Shown: positions 42,251-51,877, counted from the first letter of the stretch. The stretch: 64,000 bases of DNA from CAYTYZ01 sp964442385 (GCA_964442385.1 CAYTYZ010000002.1:1-64000), one strand, 5' to 3'. Notes: a model not told the origin generated them from the letters alone. A program made the numbers and translations.

Positions 42251-43701
42251 GAAAGACTATACGTCAAATTCAAGCTGACTTAATCGCCAAAAAATATTCT
42301 GCCTCTGAGCTGGTTGCACAATATAACTCCAAGATAGAAACCAGTAATTCTTCCCTAAATTCGTTTTTAACCACTACTCCTGATTATGCCCTTACTTTGG
42401 CCAAAAATCTTGACAAAAAAATAAGCTCAGGAGGACAATTATCCAAACTTGATGGTGCCACTATGGCCGTTAAAGATATCTTTTTAACCAACGGTATTCG
42501 CACTACCAGTGGTTCTCATTTGTTAGAAAACTATATACCGACCTATTCTTCTACAGTTTTTAATCACTTGGAATCTGAGGGGGCAATCCTACTTGGAAAA
42601 ACCAATACTGACACTTTTGCTTTTGGGGCTAGTACAGAAAACTCGGGTTTTGGACCTACAAAAAATCCTTGGAACCAGTCCTTGGTTTCAGGCGGATCTT
42701 CGGGTGGTAGCGCAGTTGCAGTTGCAGCAGATTTAGCCACCTTTGCCACAGGTACAGATACCGGAGGCAGTATTCGTCAGCCAGCCAGCCTGTGTGGGGT
42801 CACCGGCCTAAAGCCCACCTATGGACGTAACTCTCGTTATGGCATAACTGCTATGGCCAGCTCTTTCGATTGCCCAGGAGTATTTGCCTCAACCGTAGAA
42901 GATGTAGCTTTGCTTACCGAAGTAACTGCTGGTAAAGATGAACATGATGCCACCTCAAGCCCCACAATGGTTCCCGAATATAGCAAGCTACTAACTTCAA
43001 TCAATATCAAAGGCCTTAGAATTGGATTACCCAAAGAATATTTTACCAACCCCTTAGATCCAGAAACCAAGACAAAAGTTTTAGAAGCAGCCAAATGGTT
43101 TGAGTCGAAGGGTGCGATCTTAAAAGAAGTAAGTCTTCCCAGTAGCAACTTGGGAATTGCAGTCTATTACATTTTAGTTCCTAGCGAAATTTCTGCCAAT
43201 ATGGCTAGGTACGATGGCCTTAGGTTTGGCAATTCTAGGCGTGATATAACCGATCTTTGGGAATATTATGCTACTACTCGGGGCGAGTATATGGAGCCAG
43301 AATTAAAGCGTCGAATCTTAATTGGTACTTATGTTTTGTCAGCTGGTTATTTTGATGCTTATTACACCAAAGCCAGCCAAGTACGAACCTTGATTATCAC
43401 AGAGTTTAAAGAAGTGCTTTCACAAGTAGATGTTCTACTAGCTCCAGTATCCCCAACTCCTGCTTGGCCTATAGGACAAAAAGCCGACGATCCCCTGTCA
43501 ATGTATCTTGCTGATATTTACACTGTTTGTGTAAATGTAGCGGGCTTACCGGGCCTAGCCCTGCCTTGTGGCTTTAATCCTGCTGGTCTGCCCCTGGGTT
43601 TCCAGCTGATTGGTAATTATTTTGAGGAAGCCAAGCTATTTAGTCTCGGCCACCAGTATCAGCAAGCCACCACATTTCATTTACAGGAGCCCAAACTATG
43701 A
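42247..43701 (+). CDS. gatA: Asp/Glu-tRNA amidotransferase subunit A
   Basis: A 484-aa amidase that releases ammonia from glutamine for conversion of Glu-tRNA-Gln or Asp-tRNA-Asn. The amidase signature has the Ser-cisSer-Lys triad: Lys in MAVKDIF, and the serines in GGSSGGSAVAVAAD and GTDTGGSIRQPASLCG. The GFGPTKNPW and VTGLKPTYGRNSR segments also match. Its presence implies indirect formation of Gln-tRNA and/or Asn-tRNA. It overlaps gatC and the following small membrane gene by 4 nt each. Confidence 0.96.
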   Translation: MRKTIRQIQADLIAKKYSASELVAQYNSKIETSNSSLNSFLTTTPDYALTLAKNLDKKISSGGQLSKLDGATMAVKDIFLTNGIRTTSGSHLLENYIPTYSSTVFNHLESEGAILLGKTNTDTFAFGASTENSGFGPTKNPWNQSLVSGGSSGGSAVAVAADLATFATGTDTGGSIRQPASLCGVTGLKPTYGRNSRYGITAMASSFDCPGVFASTVEDVALLTEVTAGKDEHDATSSPTMVPEYSKLLTSINIKGLRIGLPKEYFTNPLDPETKTKVLEAAKWFESKGAILKEVSLPSSNLGIAVYYILVPSEISANMARYDGLRFGNSRRDITDLWEYYATTRGEYMEPELKRRILIGTYVLSAGYFDAYYTKASQVRTLIITEFKEVLSQVDVLLAPVSPTPAWPIGQKADDPLSMYLADIYTVCVNVAGLPGLALPCGFNPAGLPLGFQLIGNYFEEAKLFSLGHQYQQATTFHLQEPKL

Positions 43702-44108
43702 CCGACCAACTAGCACCAATTTCTTTTACCTTAGCAATTATATTTTTATTTGTATTTATTGCAAAATATTTTTATTTACTTTCCAAATATAATTTTCAAA
43801 AGGTAAAAATAGTAAGCAAAAAACCAGCCGGTTTATTTGGTAGAGATAGAATACTAACTGTAGTATATGAAAATAGTAAATATAAACTATATGTAATCAC
43901 AAAGGGAACTGGGATACATCGTTACAAAAATTTTATAAATTTTTTAGAACCTCCTCATGACGGAACGTCTATAATAGGCGCTGGTATACCCAAAACCAGA
44001 GAAGGTGAGGCAGTAATAGATTCTAGGAGGACCATTATTTTTGGAATTATTATGTGTTTACTTTATATTTCCTTTTTTACTTTTTTTACACTCACGCCAC
44101 ATGGTTAA
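43698..44108 (+). CDS. Two-helix membrane protein inserted in gat operon
   Basis: A 136-aa protein of unknown function. One membrane helix is at about residues 8-30 and another at 112-130. Between them lies a cytosolic or external region with KKPAGLFGRDRILTVVYEN and FLEPPHDGTSIIGAG. It overlaps gatA by 4 nt at its start and gatB by 8 nt at its end, so it is firmly embedded. No family is recognised. Confidence 0.7.
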   Translation: MTDQLAPISFTLAIIFLFVFIAKYFYLLSKYNFQKVKIVSKKPAGLFGRDRILTVVYENSKYKLYVITKGTGIHRYKNFINFLEPPHDGTSIIGAGIPKTREGEAVIDSRRTIIFGIIMCLLYISFFTFFTLTPHG

Positions 44109-45531
44109 TTTTACCCCTATTATTGGCCTAGAAATACACGTCCAGATTAATACACAAACCAAAGCTTTTTGTAGTTGTTCTACAGATTATTTTGGACACG
44201 AACCAAATACTCATGTCTGCCCAGTCTGCTTAGGTTACCCAGGTGCCCTGCCAGTGCTAAACGAAGAGTTAGTTCGTCGGGCAGTTTTACTTGGTCTAGC
44301 GCTAGACGCCAAAATCAGCCAAGATTGTTTTTTTGAACGCAAAAATTATTTTTATCCTGACAACCCTAAAGCATATCAAATAACCCAGTTTCAAAAGCCT
44401 ATTGTCAAAGAAGGTAAGGTAAAAATAAAGATAAACAATCAAGAAAAAATTATTCGTATTCATGAAGCCCACATTGAAGAAGATGCCGCCAAATCAATTC
44501 ATATGGCCAGCGAAACACTGATTGATTTCAACAAAGCTGGCATGCCACTTTTTGAAATTGTAAGCCAGCCAGACATGAGTGATCCCCAGGAGGTGGAACT
44601 ATATGCTGGCAAAATCCAACAAATAATTCGTTATTTAGGCATTGCTGATGCCGATATAGAAAAAGGCAATATGCGCGTTGAGCCAACCGTAAATCTGGAA
44701 ATTATGGACAAACAGGGTCAAAAACATTACACGCCACTAGTTGAAATAAAAAATATTGCCTCGCTAAAGTTTGCCCGCTCTGCCGTCGAATATGAAATAC
44801 AACGCCAGTTAAAAAAATGGCAAGAAGACAAAGAAGAAAAGTCTTCGACCAACAAAACCACTCGTGGTTACGATTCTCAAAAAGGGGTTACTTTTCTGCA
44901 ACGAGACAAAGAAGGAGCTTCCGATTATCGCTATTTTCCCGAGCCAGACTTGCCTCCCCTAGAAATATCTAACGATTTTATTGCCAAATTAAAGCAGGAG
45001 CTCCCCGAGCTACCAGATGCCAAGCTGGCTAGGTATCTGAATTTGGGGATATCAGAAGTTGACGCTCTAATCTTGACCCAAGATCTAGATTTTTCTAAAA
45101 AGTTTGGCGAAGCCATAGGAACTTCTCAGGACAAAGATTTTGTAAAGTTCACAGCTAATAGATTTTTAGGTAGCTGTCGTCCACTTTTACAATCAGCCGA
45201 AATCATAGATTCAAAATTATTTACTTCAGCTTATGAAACTGTTAAAACCGGATTAGCTAACACTAATGTAATTAATGAAGCTTTACGTCAAAGTTTGGAA
45301 ACAGGAAAACCTCTTGCCGATTTTTATAAACCCCAAACTTCTGACGCCAATGCCATAGAAGGTATCGTCAATAAAATCATTTTAGAAAACCTCAAAGCTG
45401 TTGAAGATTACAAGAAAAATCCGGCCAGTATTGGCTTTCTTTTGGGACAAGTCATTAAATCTAGCGGAGGTACAGCCAGTCCTCAAGTAGCCAGAGAGGT
45501 TTTAGAAAAAATTCTAAAAAAAAATGGCTAA
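44101..45531 (+). CDS. gatB: Asp/Glu-tRNA amidotransferase subunit B
   Basis: A 476-aa kinase-like subunit that activates the tRNA-bound Glu/Asp. IGLEIHVQ opens the protein; CPVCLGYPGALPVLN carries the zinc Cys pair, with FCSCS before it. ERKNYFYPDNPKAYQITQ, RIHEAHIEEDA, DFNKAGMPLFEIVSQPD and KNIASLKFAR are conserved blocks, and the C-terminal YqeY-like domain is complete. ATG at 44101 is the correct start; a longer frame to 44041 lies in the upstream gene. The 8-nt overlap with the next gene continues the operon. Confidence 0.95.
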   Translation: MVNFTPIIGLEIHVQINTQTKAFCSCSTDYFGHEPNTHVCPVCLGYPGALPVLNEELVRRAVLLGLALDAKISQDCFFERKNYFYPDNPKAYQITQFQKPIVKEGKVKIKINNQEKIIRIHEAHIEEDAAKSIHMASETLIDFNKAGMPLFEIVSQPDMSDPQEVELYAGKIQQIIRYLGIADADIEKGNMRVEPTVNLEIMDKQGQKHYTPLVEIKNIASLKFARSAVEYEIQRQLKKWQEDKEEKSSTNKTTRGYDSQKGVTFLQRDKEGASDYRYFPEPDLPPLEISNDFIAKLKQELPELPDAKLARYLNLGISEVDALILTQDLDFSKKFGEAIGTSQDKDFVKFTANRFLGSCRPLLQSAEIIDSKLFTSAYETVKTGLANTNVINEALRQSLETGKPLADFYKPQTSDANAIEGIVNKIILENLKAVEDYKKNPASIGFLLGQVIKSSGGTASPQVAREVLEKILKKNG

Positions 45532-46531
45532 GGCCCACGAACTTTACAACCAGGACCAATTAGATCGCCAAAAACTTAAACAAGGTCTGATTGACTGGGC
45601 ACATGTAGAAGCCCGAGACAAAGCCAGGATAAAGGCTGCAAAGCAACTGGTAACAAAAGGCCTTTTAAGTATTTCAGCCCAGGACCTGTGGCATTTAAGT
45701 TTCATTTTTCAACATGGCCCAAGTGCCAACGATAGTTTGCTTGCCCACCAGCTTGCCCAAAAGTCTTATAAAAAGGGCTACTCTGATGCCTTAGAAATGG
45801 TTTGTCTTACTTATGATCGATACTTATGGCGTACAAAAAAACTTCAGGTCTATGGCACCCAGTACAAGATAAATAACCAAGGGCACAAAACACATCATCC
45901 TATTGATCTATCACTTACCGACCAAGATCTACTCAACCAAGGGCTACCGTCTAGAGATATGTATAAACAATATTTGTCGAGTATTTTAGATCAAAAGAGT
46001 ATAGACACTTTAATCCAGGCAGGTCTAAATGATCAAGAAAGTTCTCAAAAACAATATCCCTGGGAAGCTAAAGACAAACTTAGAAGGAAAAACCAAAAAC
46101 TACTTAAAGATTTTATAAAAAACTTTGGTTGGCCCACTACCAGTATAAATAAAGAAGCATCTTGGGCAGCATGGCTAATTGCGCAACATTCTGATTTTGA
46201 TGTTGAATTTCAACAGAAATGCCTAAAACTAATGTCAGAAAAATATAAAAAAAAATTAGTAAATCCATTAAATTATGCCTATCTGTACGATAGAGTTATG
46301 GTAAATACTGGCAAAAAACAACTATTTGCTACTCAATGGGATAGTATGACCAAGCTACAGCCTGTCGCTCGGTTAAAAGATCTGTCAAATCGAAGAAAAA
46401 AAATAGGTCTTCTGCCTCTTTTAATATCAAAGAAACTAAGAGAAAATACCCTCACCCAAAAGGAGCTTGAATCACTTTGGCAACTTCAGGCTGAGAATAT
46501 GGTGGGGAGGTTTGCCAACTCAATGTTGTAG
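45524..46531 (+). CDS. DUF6624-like protein, apparently two tandem domains
   Basis: A 335-aa soluble protein. The C-terminal half (about residues 185-300) follows the DUF6624 pattern: a charged helix with RKNQKLLKDFI, then NFGWPTTSINKEASWAAWLIAQHSDFD, AYLYDRVMVNTGK and the ATQ ending. The N-terminal half (about 25-130) has a matching order with FIFQHGPSAND, YDRYLWRTKKLQVYGTQY. It thus looks like an internal duplication. No catalytic role is known for the family. It overlaps gatB by 8 nt. Confidence 0.65.
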   Translation: MAKAHELYNQDQLDRQKLKQGLIDWAHVEARDKARIKAAKQLVTKGLLSISAQDLWHLSFIFQHGPSANDSLLAHQLAQKSYKKGYSDALEMVCLTYDRYLWRTKKLQVYGTQYKINNQGHKTHHPIDLSLTDQDLLNQGLPSRDMYKQYLSSILDQKSIDTLIQAGLNDQESSQKQYPWEAKDKLRRKNQKLLKDFIKNFGWPTTSINKEASWAAWLIAQHSDFDVEFQQKCLKLMSEKYKKKLVNPLNYAYLYDRVMVNTGKKQLFATQWDSMTKLQPVARLKDLSNRRKKIGLLPLLISKKLRENTLTQKELESLWQLQAENMVGRFANSML

Positions 46532-46551
46532 TCAAACCAGTATAATTACCT

Positions 46552-49548
46552 GTGAACAGTTTTCTCAAATTATTTAACGCTGAATACGCCAAACTAAATC
46601 CAGAGCAACGCCAGGCCGTAGATGCTATAGAAGGCCCGGTTATAGTTATTGCTGGAGCAGGAACTGGAAAAACTCAAACTATTGCCCTACGCATAGCCAA
46701 AATTCTTATAGAAACCCAAATTAATCCTGGTAACATCTTGTGCCTAACTTTTACCGAATCGGGGGTTGTGGCTATGCGCAACCGTCTAATTTCTATTATC
46801 GGACCAACCGCTTATCAAGTAAAGCTGCATACCTTTCATTCTTATTGCAACGAACTAGTTCTATCAGATCCGGAGAGTTTTGGTATTCACCCCTCTTGTG
46901 TTCCTGCAAGCAGTCTGGAGAAATCGGAAATTATCCAATCTGCCATAGACGAGCTGGAAACCAATTCTAAACTCAAGCCCTGGGGGGAACCCTATTTTTA
47001 CGAACGTGATATTTCTTCTCAAATTCAAAGTTTAAAGCGCGAAGGCATATGGCCAGATACTTTCTTAAAACTGCTTGAAAGCCATCAATCTTCTTTAAAG
47101 AACCTAATGCCATTTTATGATTATTTAAAGTCAATCAGAGCCACGGCCAAACTTGAGCCAGAAATTATAGCCAAATGGTCGAGTATTTCCAATCAAAGCC
47201 CGGGCATTTTGTCGCGAGAAATAGAAAGTATTTTTACTCTAAATCAAAACAGTTTTTATGCCAAAACCAGTGATTTTAAGTCCGCCCTAGTCCAAGTTTT
47301 TGAGGATCTTATTACCTCCCTACCAAAAATGTTCGAATTGCATAAACTTTACCTAAAATATCAGGAAAAACTAAGTGCTATTAATCGCTACGACTACGAT
47401 GATATGATTCTTTTACTTCTTCGACGATTAAACCGTGATCCCTACTACCTCCAAACCCTCCAAGAGCAAACTCAATATATCTTGGTTGATGAATACCAGG
47501 ATACCAATAATTCACAAAACAATATCATTTATAGCCTAGGAGGAAACGACCATCCCAATTTGTTTGTTGTGGGCGATGACGATCAATCTATTTTTCGTTT
47601 CCAAGGGGCCAGCTTGGAAAATATTTATGCTTTTTACCGAAAATATTCCCCACAGGTTATTACCTTAAAGCACAATTATCGCAGCCAGGCCAATATTCTC
47701 CGCTCGGCCACTAGCCTGATTTCTAACAATCAAAATAGAATAAGTAATTTAATCGAATCAATTGACAAAAGCTTGTCTCCAGCCTCAAACCTTCCAGTTT
47801 TTCCAGTTCAAGTTGTCAACTGTCCCACTTTCGAACAGGAATACTATTGGATTGCAAAGAAAATTAAATCCTTACTTTCCCAAAATATTCTACCCAGCCA
47901 AATAGCTGTGTTAACCCGAAGTAACCGACAAGCCAGCGACCTGGGCTTATTCTTTGACTCTGAAAAAATTAATTATTTTCTGGAAAATGGTCAAGATATT
48001 TTTAGCGAAGAGTATATTTTACAAATTTTACATATCCTTAATACAGCCCAAGATCCCTCTGCACTTAACCTAAGTAGACTCTATGCAATTTTAGCCAACA
48101 CAAAAGATATTTTTGCCTATACTCACCAAAAAACCAAATCCACCTTCCTGCAAAAAATTGACAAGCGTCTTGCTTGGTCACAAAAAGACATTGCCAGTCT
48201 TTCACCACATACTGCCTTTCTAAAAATAATTAGACGATTTAAGAAAATAGATTCAAATTACAAGCATTTGGCCTATTTAAAAACCTTGTCTGACGAATTT
48301 TTAGAACTCTCCGCAACCCGGTCATTTACCCAGGTTCTGGCAATTTTTAATTCTCAGATCCAAAAAAATATTACACTCGCATCAAATATACCAGATGAAT
48401 TTAAAGCCCAAAAAATTAGGGTTATGACAGCCCACCGCTCCAAAGGCCTGGAGTTTGAACACGTCTTTATAGTTGGGGCCCAAGACAAGGTCTGGGGTAA
48501 TACCAGAGATTACAATAAGCTCAAATTACCACCAGGCATATTACCCCTGGCCTCTGGTTCTATAAATGCAGGCGACAATAACGAAGACGAAAGGCGACTA
48601 TTTTACGTGGCTCTAACTAGGGCCAAGTCCCAGGCATATATTACTTATTCAGGTATAGCTTCTGTATTTGTCGAAGAAATCGCCTTGGAAGTAGTAGAAA
48701 AAATTAGCCCCGATCTAACCCACCTAGAATCTCTTGCTGCTTATTTTATGCCTCCAACAACGGTTAAATTAGATCCAGATTTTAAGGACAATCTATCCAG
48801 TTATCTGAAAAATAATTATGTTTTAACAGCAACTGACATAAACTCTTATTTGCGTTGCCCTCACTGTTTTTATTGCGAAAAAGTTCTACGACTTCCCACT
48901 ATAAAATCTAAACATGTTTTGTATGGAACAGCCATTCACAATACTCTGTCGCAATACTACAAGCAAAAGAAACCTAGTTTAGAAGAATTACAAGCCATAT
49001 ATAAAAGTTACTTGGAGTCTTACAAGTTTCCCAACCAACTTGATTACCTAGAGTCTTTGGAAAAAGGGCAAAAAGTTTTGGAAAGTTATTATCCAACCTT
49101 GTCTTCTCAGGCTTATGACTCAGTAACTGTTGACTACAATTTTACACACGAAAAGCTTCGTCACGACGACGTTCCAATTACTGGAAACATAGACAAAATT
49201 ACCTATATTGGTAAAGAGGTAATAATTACTGATTTTAAAACCGGAAACCCCGACGATTACACCCGTTACCCAGACTACAAACGTCAATTGCTATTTTATT
49301 ATGTGTTAGCCAGCCTTTCCAAAAAGTTTCACCCCAAGCCTACACAAGTTCAGATTGAATACACTGAACTTAGCAAAAAAAGCGGTAGATATTTTACGAA
49401 AGCTTTTGATATAACCGACCCAGAACTTGTCGCCCTGTGTCAAGAAATCCACTTTATTTATAATAAAATTCTTAGTCTAGACTTTGGCCAAATCGGCCCC
49501 ACCTGCAAAAACCTCAACGGTTTCCATTTAATTGCCAAAACAACCTAG
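46552..49548 (+). CDS. UvrD-like helicase fused to PD-(D/E)XK nuclease (AddAB/RecB-type)
   Basis: A 998-aa fusion. The N-terminal SF1 helicase has Walker A IAGAGTGKT (about residues 33-41), Walker B LVDEYQDTN, GDDDQSIFRFQGA, HNYRSQANI, and VMTAHRSKGLEFEHVF. The C-terminal domain has YLRCPHCFYCEKVL, HNTLSQYY, GNIDKI and ITDFKTGN, the RecB-type nuclease motif with Asp and Lys. Paired Cys residues near the RCPHCFYC suggest an incomplete Fe-S-like site. Likely role: double-strand-break resection or degradation of foreign DNA in place of RecBCD. GTG start with TATAAT 5 nt upstream. Confidence 0.9.
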   Translation: MNSFLKLFNAEYAKLNPEQRQAVDAIEGPVIVIAGAGTGKTQTIALRIAKILIETQINPGNILCLTFTESGVVAMRNRLISIIGPTAYQVKLHTFHSYCNELVLSDPESFGIHPSCVPASSLEKSEIIQSAIDELETNSKLKPWGEPYFYERDISSQIQSLKREGIWPDTFLKLLESHQSSLKNLMPFYDYLKSIRATAKLEPEIIAKWSSISNQSPGILSREIESIFTLNQNSFYAKTSDFKSALVQVFEDLITSLPKMFELHKLYLKYQEKLSAINRYDYDDMILLLLRRLNRDPYYLQTLQEQTQYILVDEYQDTNNSQNNIIYSLGGNDHPNLFVVGDDDQSIFRFQGASLENIYAFYRKYSPQVITLKHNYRSQANILRSATSLISNNQNRISNLIESIDKSLSPASNLPVFPVQVVNCPTFEQEYYWIAKKIKSLLSQNILPSQIAVLTRSNRQASDLGLFFDSEKINYFLENGQDIFSEEYILQILHILNTAQDPSALNLSRLYAILANTKDIFAYTHQKTKSTFLQKIDKRLAWSQKDIASLSPHTAFLKIIRRFKKIDSNYKHLAYLKTLSDEFLELSATRSFTQVLAIFNSQIQKNITLASNIPDEFKAQKIRVMTAHRSKGLEFEHVFIVGAQDKVWGNTRDYNKLKLPPGILPLASGSINAGDNNEDERRLFYVALTRAKSQAYITYSGIASVFVEEIALEVVEKISPDLTHLESLAAYFMPPTTVKLDPDFKDNLSSYLKNNYVLTATDINSYLRCPHCFYCEKVLRLPTIKSKHVLYGTAIHNTLSQYYKQKKPSLEELQAIYKSYLESYKFPNQLDYLESLEKGQKVLESYYPTLSSQAYDSVTVDYNFTHEKLRHDDVPITGNIDKITYIGKEVIITDFKTGNPDDYTRYPDYKRQLLFYYVLASLSKKFHPKPTQVQIEYTELSKKSGRYFTKAFDITDPELVALCQEIHFIYNKILSLDFGQIGPTCKNLNGFHLIAKTT

Positions 49549-49566
49549 TATTATATAATCCTGGGT

Positions 49567-49995
49567 ATGACAAGATTCCAAGAGGTAATTAAAGCAAACG
49601 AAGTTTCAGGGGAACAAATGCTACAAAATGCCCTTCAGGACAAATCCAGAATTAGGCGTCGAATTGAGTCTGAAGTTATCAATCTCTACCAGCTTGATTG
49701 TGGTATTGAGGGCGATGATGATGTTACTTGGGAAGAATTTGCTTCACCTCGGGGTACTATGGCTTCTCCATCAGTTTTTTCTGAACAAGTGGTAAAAGAT
49801 AAGATGGTGCATTCTCCAGAAGCTGCCATAGCAATACTAGAAAATCCTAATAGTGATTATCTGCAAATCCTTTGTGCACAATACTACGTGTCTCGTTTTA
49901 AAATCGATAAAATTGTACAAATGTATGGACTTGAGAAACCCCGAAAACCTGGTGACCCAATAAGCGATGAGCCATATATAGTATTTCCAGACTAA
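49567..49995 (+). CDS. Hypothetical protein
   Basis: A 142-aa soluble, acidic protein not recognised. It opens with a helical region (RFQEVIKANEVSGEQMLQ), then DKSRIRRRIESEV, a loop with GDDDVTWEEFASPRGT and a helix EAAIAILENP. The end, GLEKPRKPGDPISDEPYIVFPD, looks extended. TATAAT is 7 nt before the ATG. It is between the helicase-nuclease and rmuC but has no visible nuclease motif. Confidence 0.6.
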   Translation: MTRFQEVIKANEVSGEQMLQNALQDKSRIRRRIESEVINLYQLDCGIEGDDDVTWEEFASPRGTMASPSVFSEQVVKDKMVHSPEAAIAILENPNSDYLQILCAQYYVSRFKIDKIVQMYGLEKPRKPGDPISDEPYIVFPD

Positions 49996-50025
49996 ATATA
50001 TCCACATCCTAAGCTATAATTATTA

Positions 50026-51105
50026 ATGATAGTTTATCTACTTCTCGGACTTTTTTTTGGTCTCACCATATTTCTAGTAATTTATTTTATTTTTCTTAGG
50101 AACCACAATTCTGCCGACAAACTTTCCACCGATTTTTTTAACCAATTTAACCAACGTTTCCCTCAGATTTTAAACGAAGCCAATCAAAATCTAGTAAGTA
50201 TGGCTGATCAAAAGCTCGGCAGTCAAAAGCAAGGAATAGAATTGCTGATAACTGAAATTCGTAAACAACTGGAAGATAACACCAAAAAGCTAGAGAATGT
50301 GGAACAAACACGCATAGGGTCTTTTTCTGCCCTCAGCAAATCCTTGGATGACTACAAACAAATCACTCAGCAATTATCAGTTACAGCCGAAGGCTTGAAA
50401 AAAGTACTAACCAACAATCAGTTACGCGGGGCTTTTGGCGAACAAGTAGCCGAAGATCTGCTAAAAATGGCTGGCTTTGTTTCGGGCACCGACTATGAAA
50501 AACAGCTAGGATCCGACTCTAGCCGACCGGATTTTACCATCAATATGCCAGATGGCACCGTTTTAAACATTGACTCCAAATTTCCTTTTTCTAATTTAGT
50601 CAAAATGGCCGAGGCAAGCGAAGCAAGTCAAAAGGATGTGTTCCTTAAACTTTTCCAGCAAGACGTCAATACCAAAATTAAAGAAGTTTCTACCAGAGAC
50701 TACATTGATCCTAGGAAAAATACTGTGGATTTTGTGATTCTTTTTATACCAAACGAGATGATTTTTAGCTTTATATACGAACATTTTCCTGATCTGTGGC
50801 AAGAAGCTCTGACTAAAAAAGTAATCCTCTCAGGTCCCTTTAGCTTTACAGCCCTACTTCGGCTAATTCGGCAAAGTTACGACAGTTTTAAACTTCAAAA
50901 AAATATGAAAGGTGTACTATCTCAGATCCAAATTTTCCAACAGGAATTTGAAAAATACAATCTCGAGTTTGAAAAGATCGGTGACAAAATCGATTCTCTG
51001 TCCAAACAATATGACACGGTAAATACCACTAGAAACAAGCAACTAATTCGTAGCATGGATAAAATAAAACTAGATAATCCTACCCCACTCCTTGACACAC
51101 CTTAG
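50026..51105 (+). CDS. rmuC: DNA recombination protein RmuC
   Basis: A 359-aa membrane-tethered protein. An N-terminal helix (residues 2-24) is followed by a long coiled coil (about 40-115). Then the RmuC nuclease-like core follows with NNQLRGAFGEQVAEDLLKMAG, RPDFTINMPDG, NIDSKFPFSN and VDFVILFIPNEMIFSF. It is thought to limit inversions between repeats. Length is close to short RmuCs. TATAAT 5 nt before the ATG gives it its own promoter, and it is followed by the heat-shock operon. Confidence 0.93.
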   Translation: MIVYLLLGLFFGLTIFLVIYFIFLRNHNSADKLSTDFFNQFNQRFPQILNEANQNLVSMADQKLGSQKQGIELLITEIRKQLEDNTKKLENVEQTRIGSFSALSKSLDDYKQITQQLSVTAEGLKKVLTNNQLRGAFGEQVAEDLLKMAGFVSGTDYEKQLGSDSSRPDFTINMPDGTVLNIDSKFPFSNLVKMAEASEASQKDVFLKLFQQDVNTKIKEVSTRDYIDPRKNTVDFVILFIPNEMIFSFIYEHFPDLWQEALTKKVILSGPFSFTALLRLIRQSYDSFKLQKNMKGVLSQIQIFQQEFEKYNLEFEKIGDKIDSLSKQYDTVNTTRNKQLIRSMDKIKLDNPTPLLDTP

Positions 51106-51128
51106 CAGTCTCTGGTATATTCTGCTAA
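51092..51128 (+). promoter_or_regulatory. hrcA promoter with CIRCE-like operator
   Basis: TTGACA (51092-51097), an 18-nt spacer and TATATT (51116-51121) form a promoter. Overlapping it, TTAGCAGTC (51102-51110), N9 and TTCTGCTAA (51120-51128) reproduce the exact 9-9-9 geometry of CIRCE. The first arm matches TTAGCACTC at 8 of 9 bases and the second matches GAGTGCTAA at 6 of 9. HrcA probably binds here and represses its own operon. Confidence 0.75.
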
Positions 51129-51129
51129 C

Positions 51130-51876
51130 ATGTCGCAATTAACCCAAAGGCAAATTCAAATACTAAAGTGTGTCGTAGAAGAATTCATCGAATCAGCAGA
51201 AGCTGTTGGTTCAGAAAACCTCGAACGAAAATTCTCACTTGGTTGTTCCTCAGCTACCATCAGAAATGAAATGGGCTCGCTAACTAATCAAGGCTATTTA
51301 AAAAAATCTCATTCTAGTGCCGGTCGAATGCCCACTTCTATGGGGCTAAAATACTATGTGCGTAATTTAATGACCCCAAAATCCCTGTCAATTTCAGAAG
51401 AAATTGGTGCTAAAGAAAAAATGTGGGACTATAGGAACGAATTTGAAAGACTGCTTAAAGAAGCTACCAGGGAGCTTGCCAGAACCACCAGATCTATGGC
51501 CCTTTCTACTACTGAGCAAGGTGACATGTATTATCACGGTGCCTCTAATTTATTAGAACAACCCGAATTTTTTGATATCGATGTCACAAAAACCATCTTA
51601 TCGCTTTTAGACAACCAGCAATATTGGTTAGATCTGATAGCTAGAACCCTAAATATAGCCAACGAAATTCATGGTGGCGAAGAGTTTATCCACCTATTAA
51701 TTGGTGAAGACCTGGGTATGCAACATCTTGAGCCTTGCGGCTTTATTTACCAACGCTACGAAGCAGGACCGCACAGGGGTATTCTGGGTGTAGTAGGGCC
51801 AGCCAGACTCCAGTACCAGTCTATTGTACCTATGGTAGATTATTATGCCGAGTTAATATCAACCATTACCCACTAA
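51130..51876 (+). CDS. hrcA: Heat-inducible transcription repressor HrcA (short)
   Basis: A 248-aa repressor of chaperone genes. The winged helix is clear: LTQRQIQILKCVVEEFIESAEAVGS, SSATIRNEMGSLTNQGYL and SSAGRMPTSMGLKYYV are HrcA signatures. The C-terminal GAF-like part is shortened; usual length is about 340 aa and the inserted domain is largely absent. It retains LIGEDLGMQHLEPCGFIYQRYE and LGVVGPARLQYQSIVPMVDYY. The gene begins 1 nt after the CIRCE-like operator, so repressor and initiating ribosome would compete for nearly the same DNA/RNA. Confidence 0.93.
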   Translation: MSQLTQRQIQILKCVVEEFIESAEAVGSENLERKFSLGCSSATIRNEMGSLTNQGYLKKSHSSAGRMPTSMGLKYYVRNLMTPKSLSISEEIGAKEKMWDYRNEFERLLKEATRELARTTRSMALSTTEQGDMYYHGASNLLEQPEFFDIDVTKTILSLLDNQQYWLDLIARTLNIANEIHGGEEFIHLLIGEDLGMQHLEPCGFIYQRYEAGPHRGILGVVGPARLQYQSIVPMVDYYAELISTITH

Positions 51877-51877
51877 A

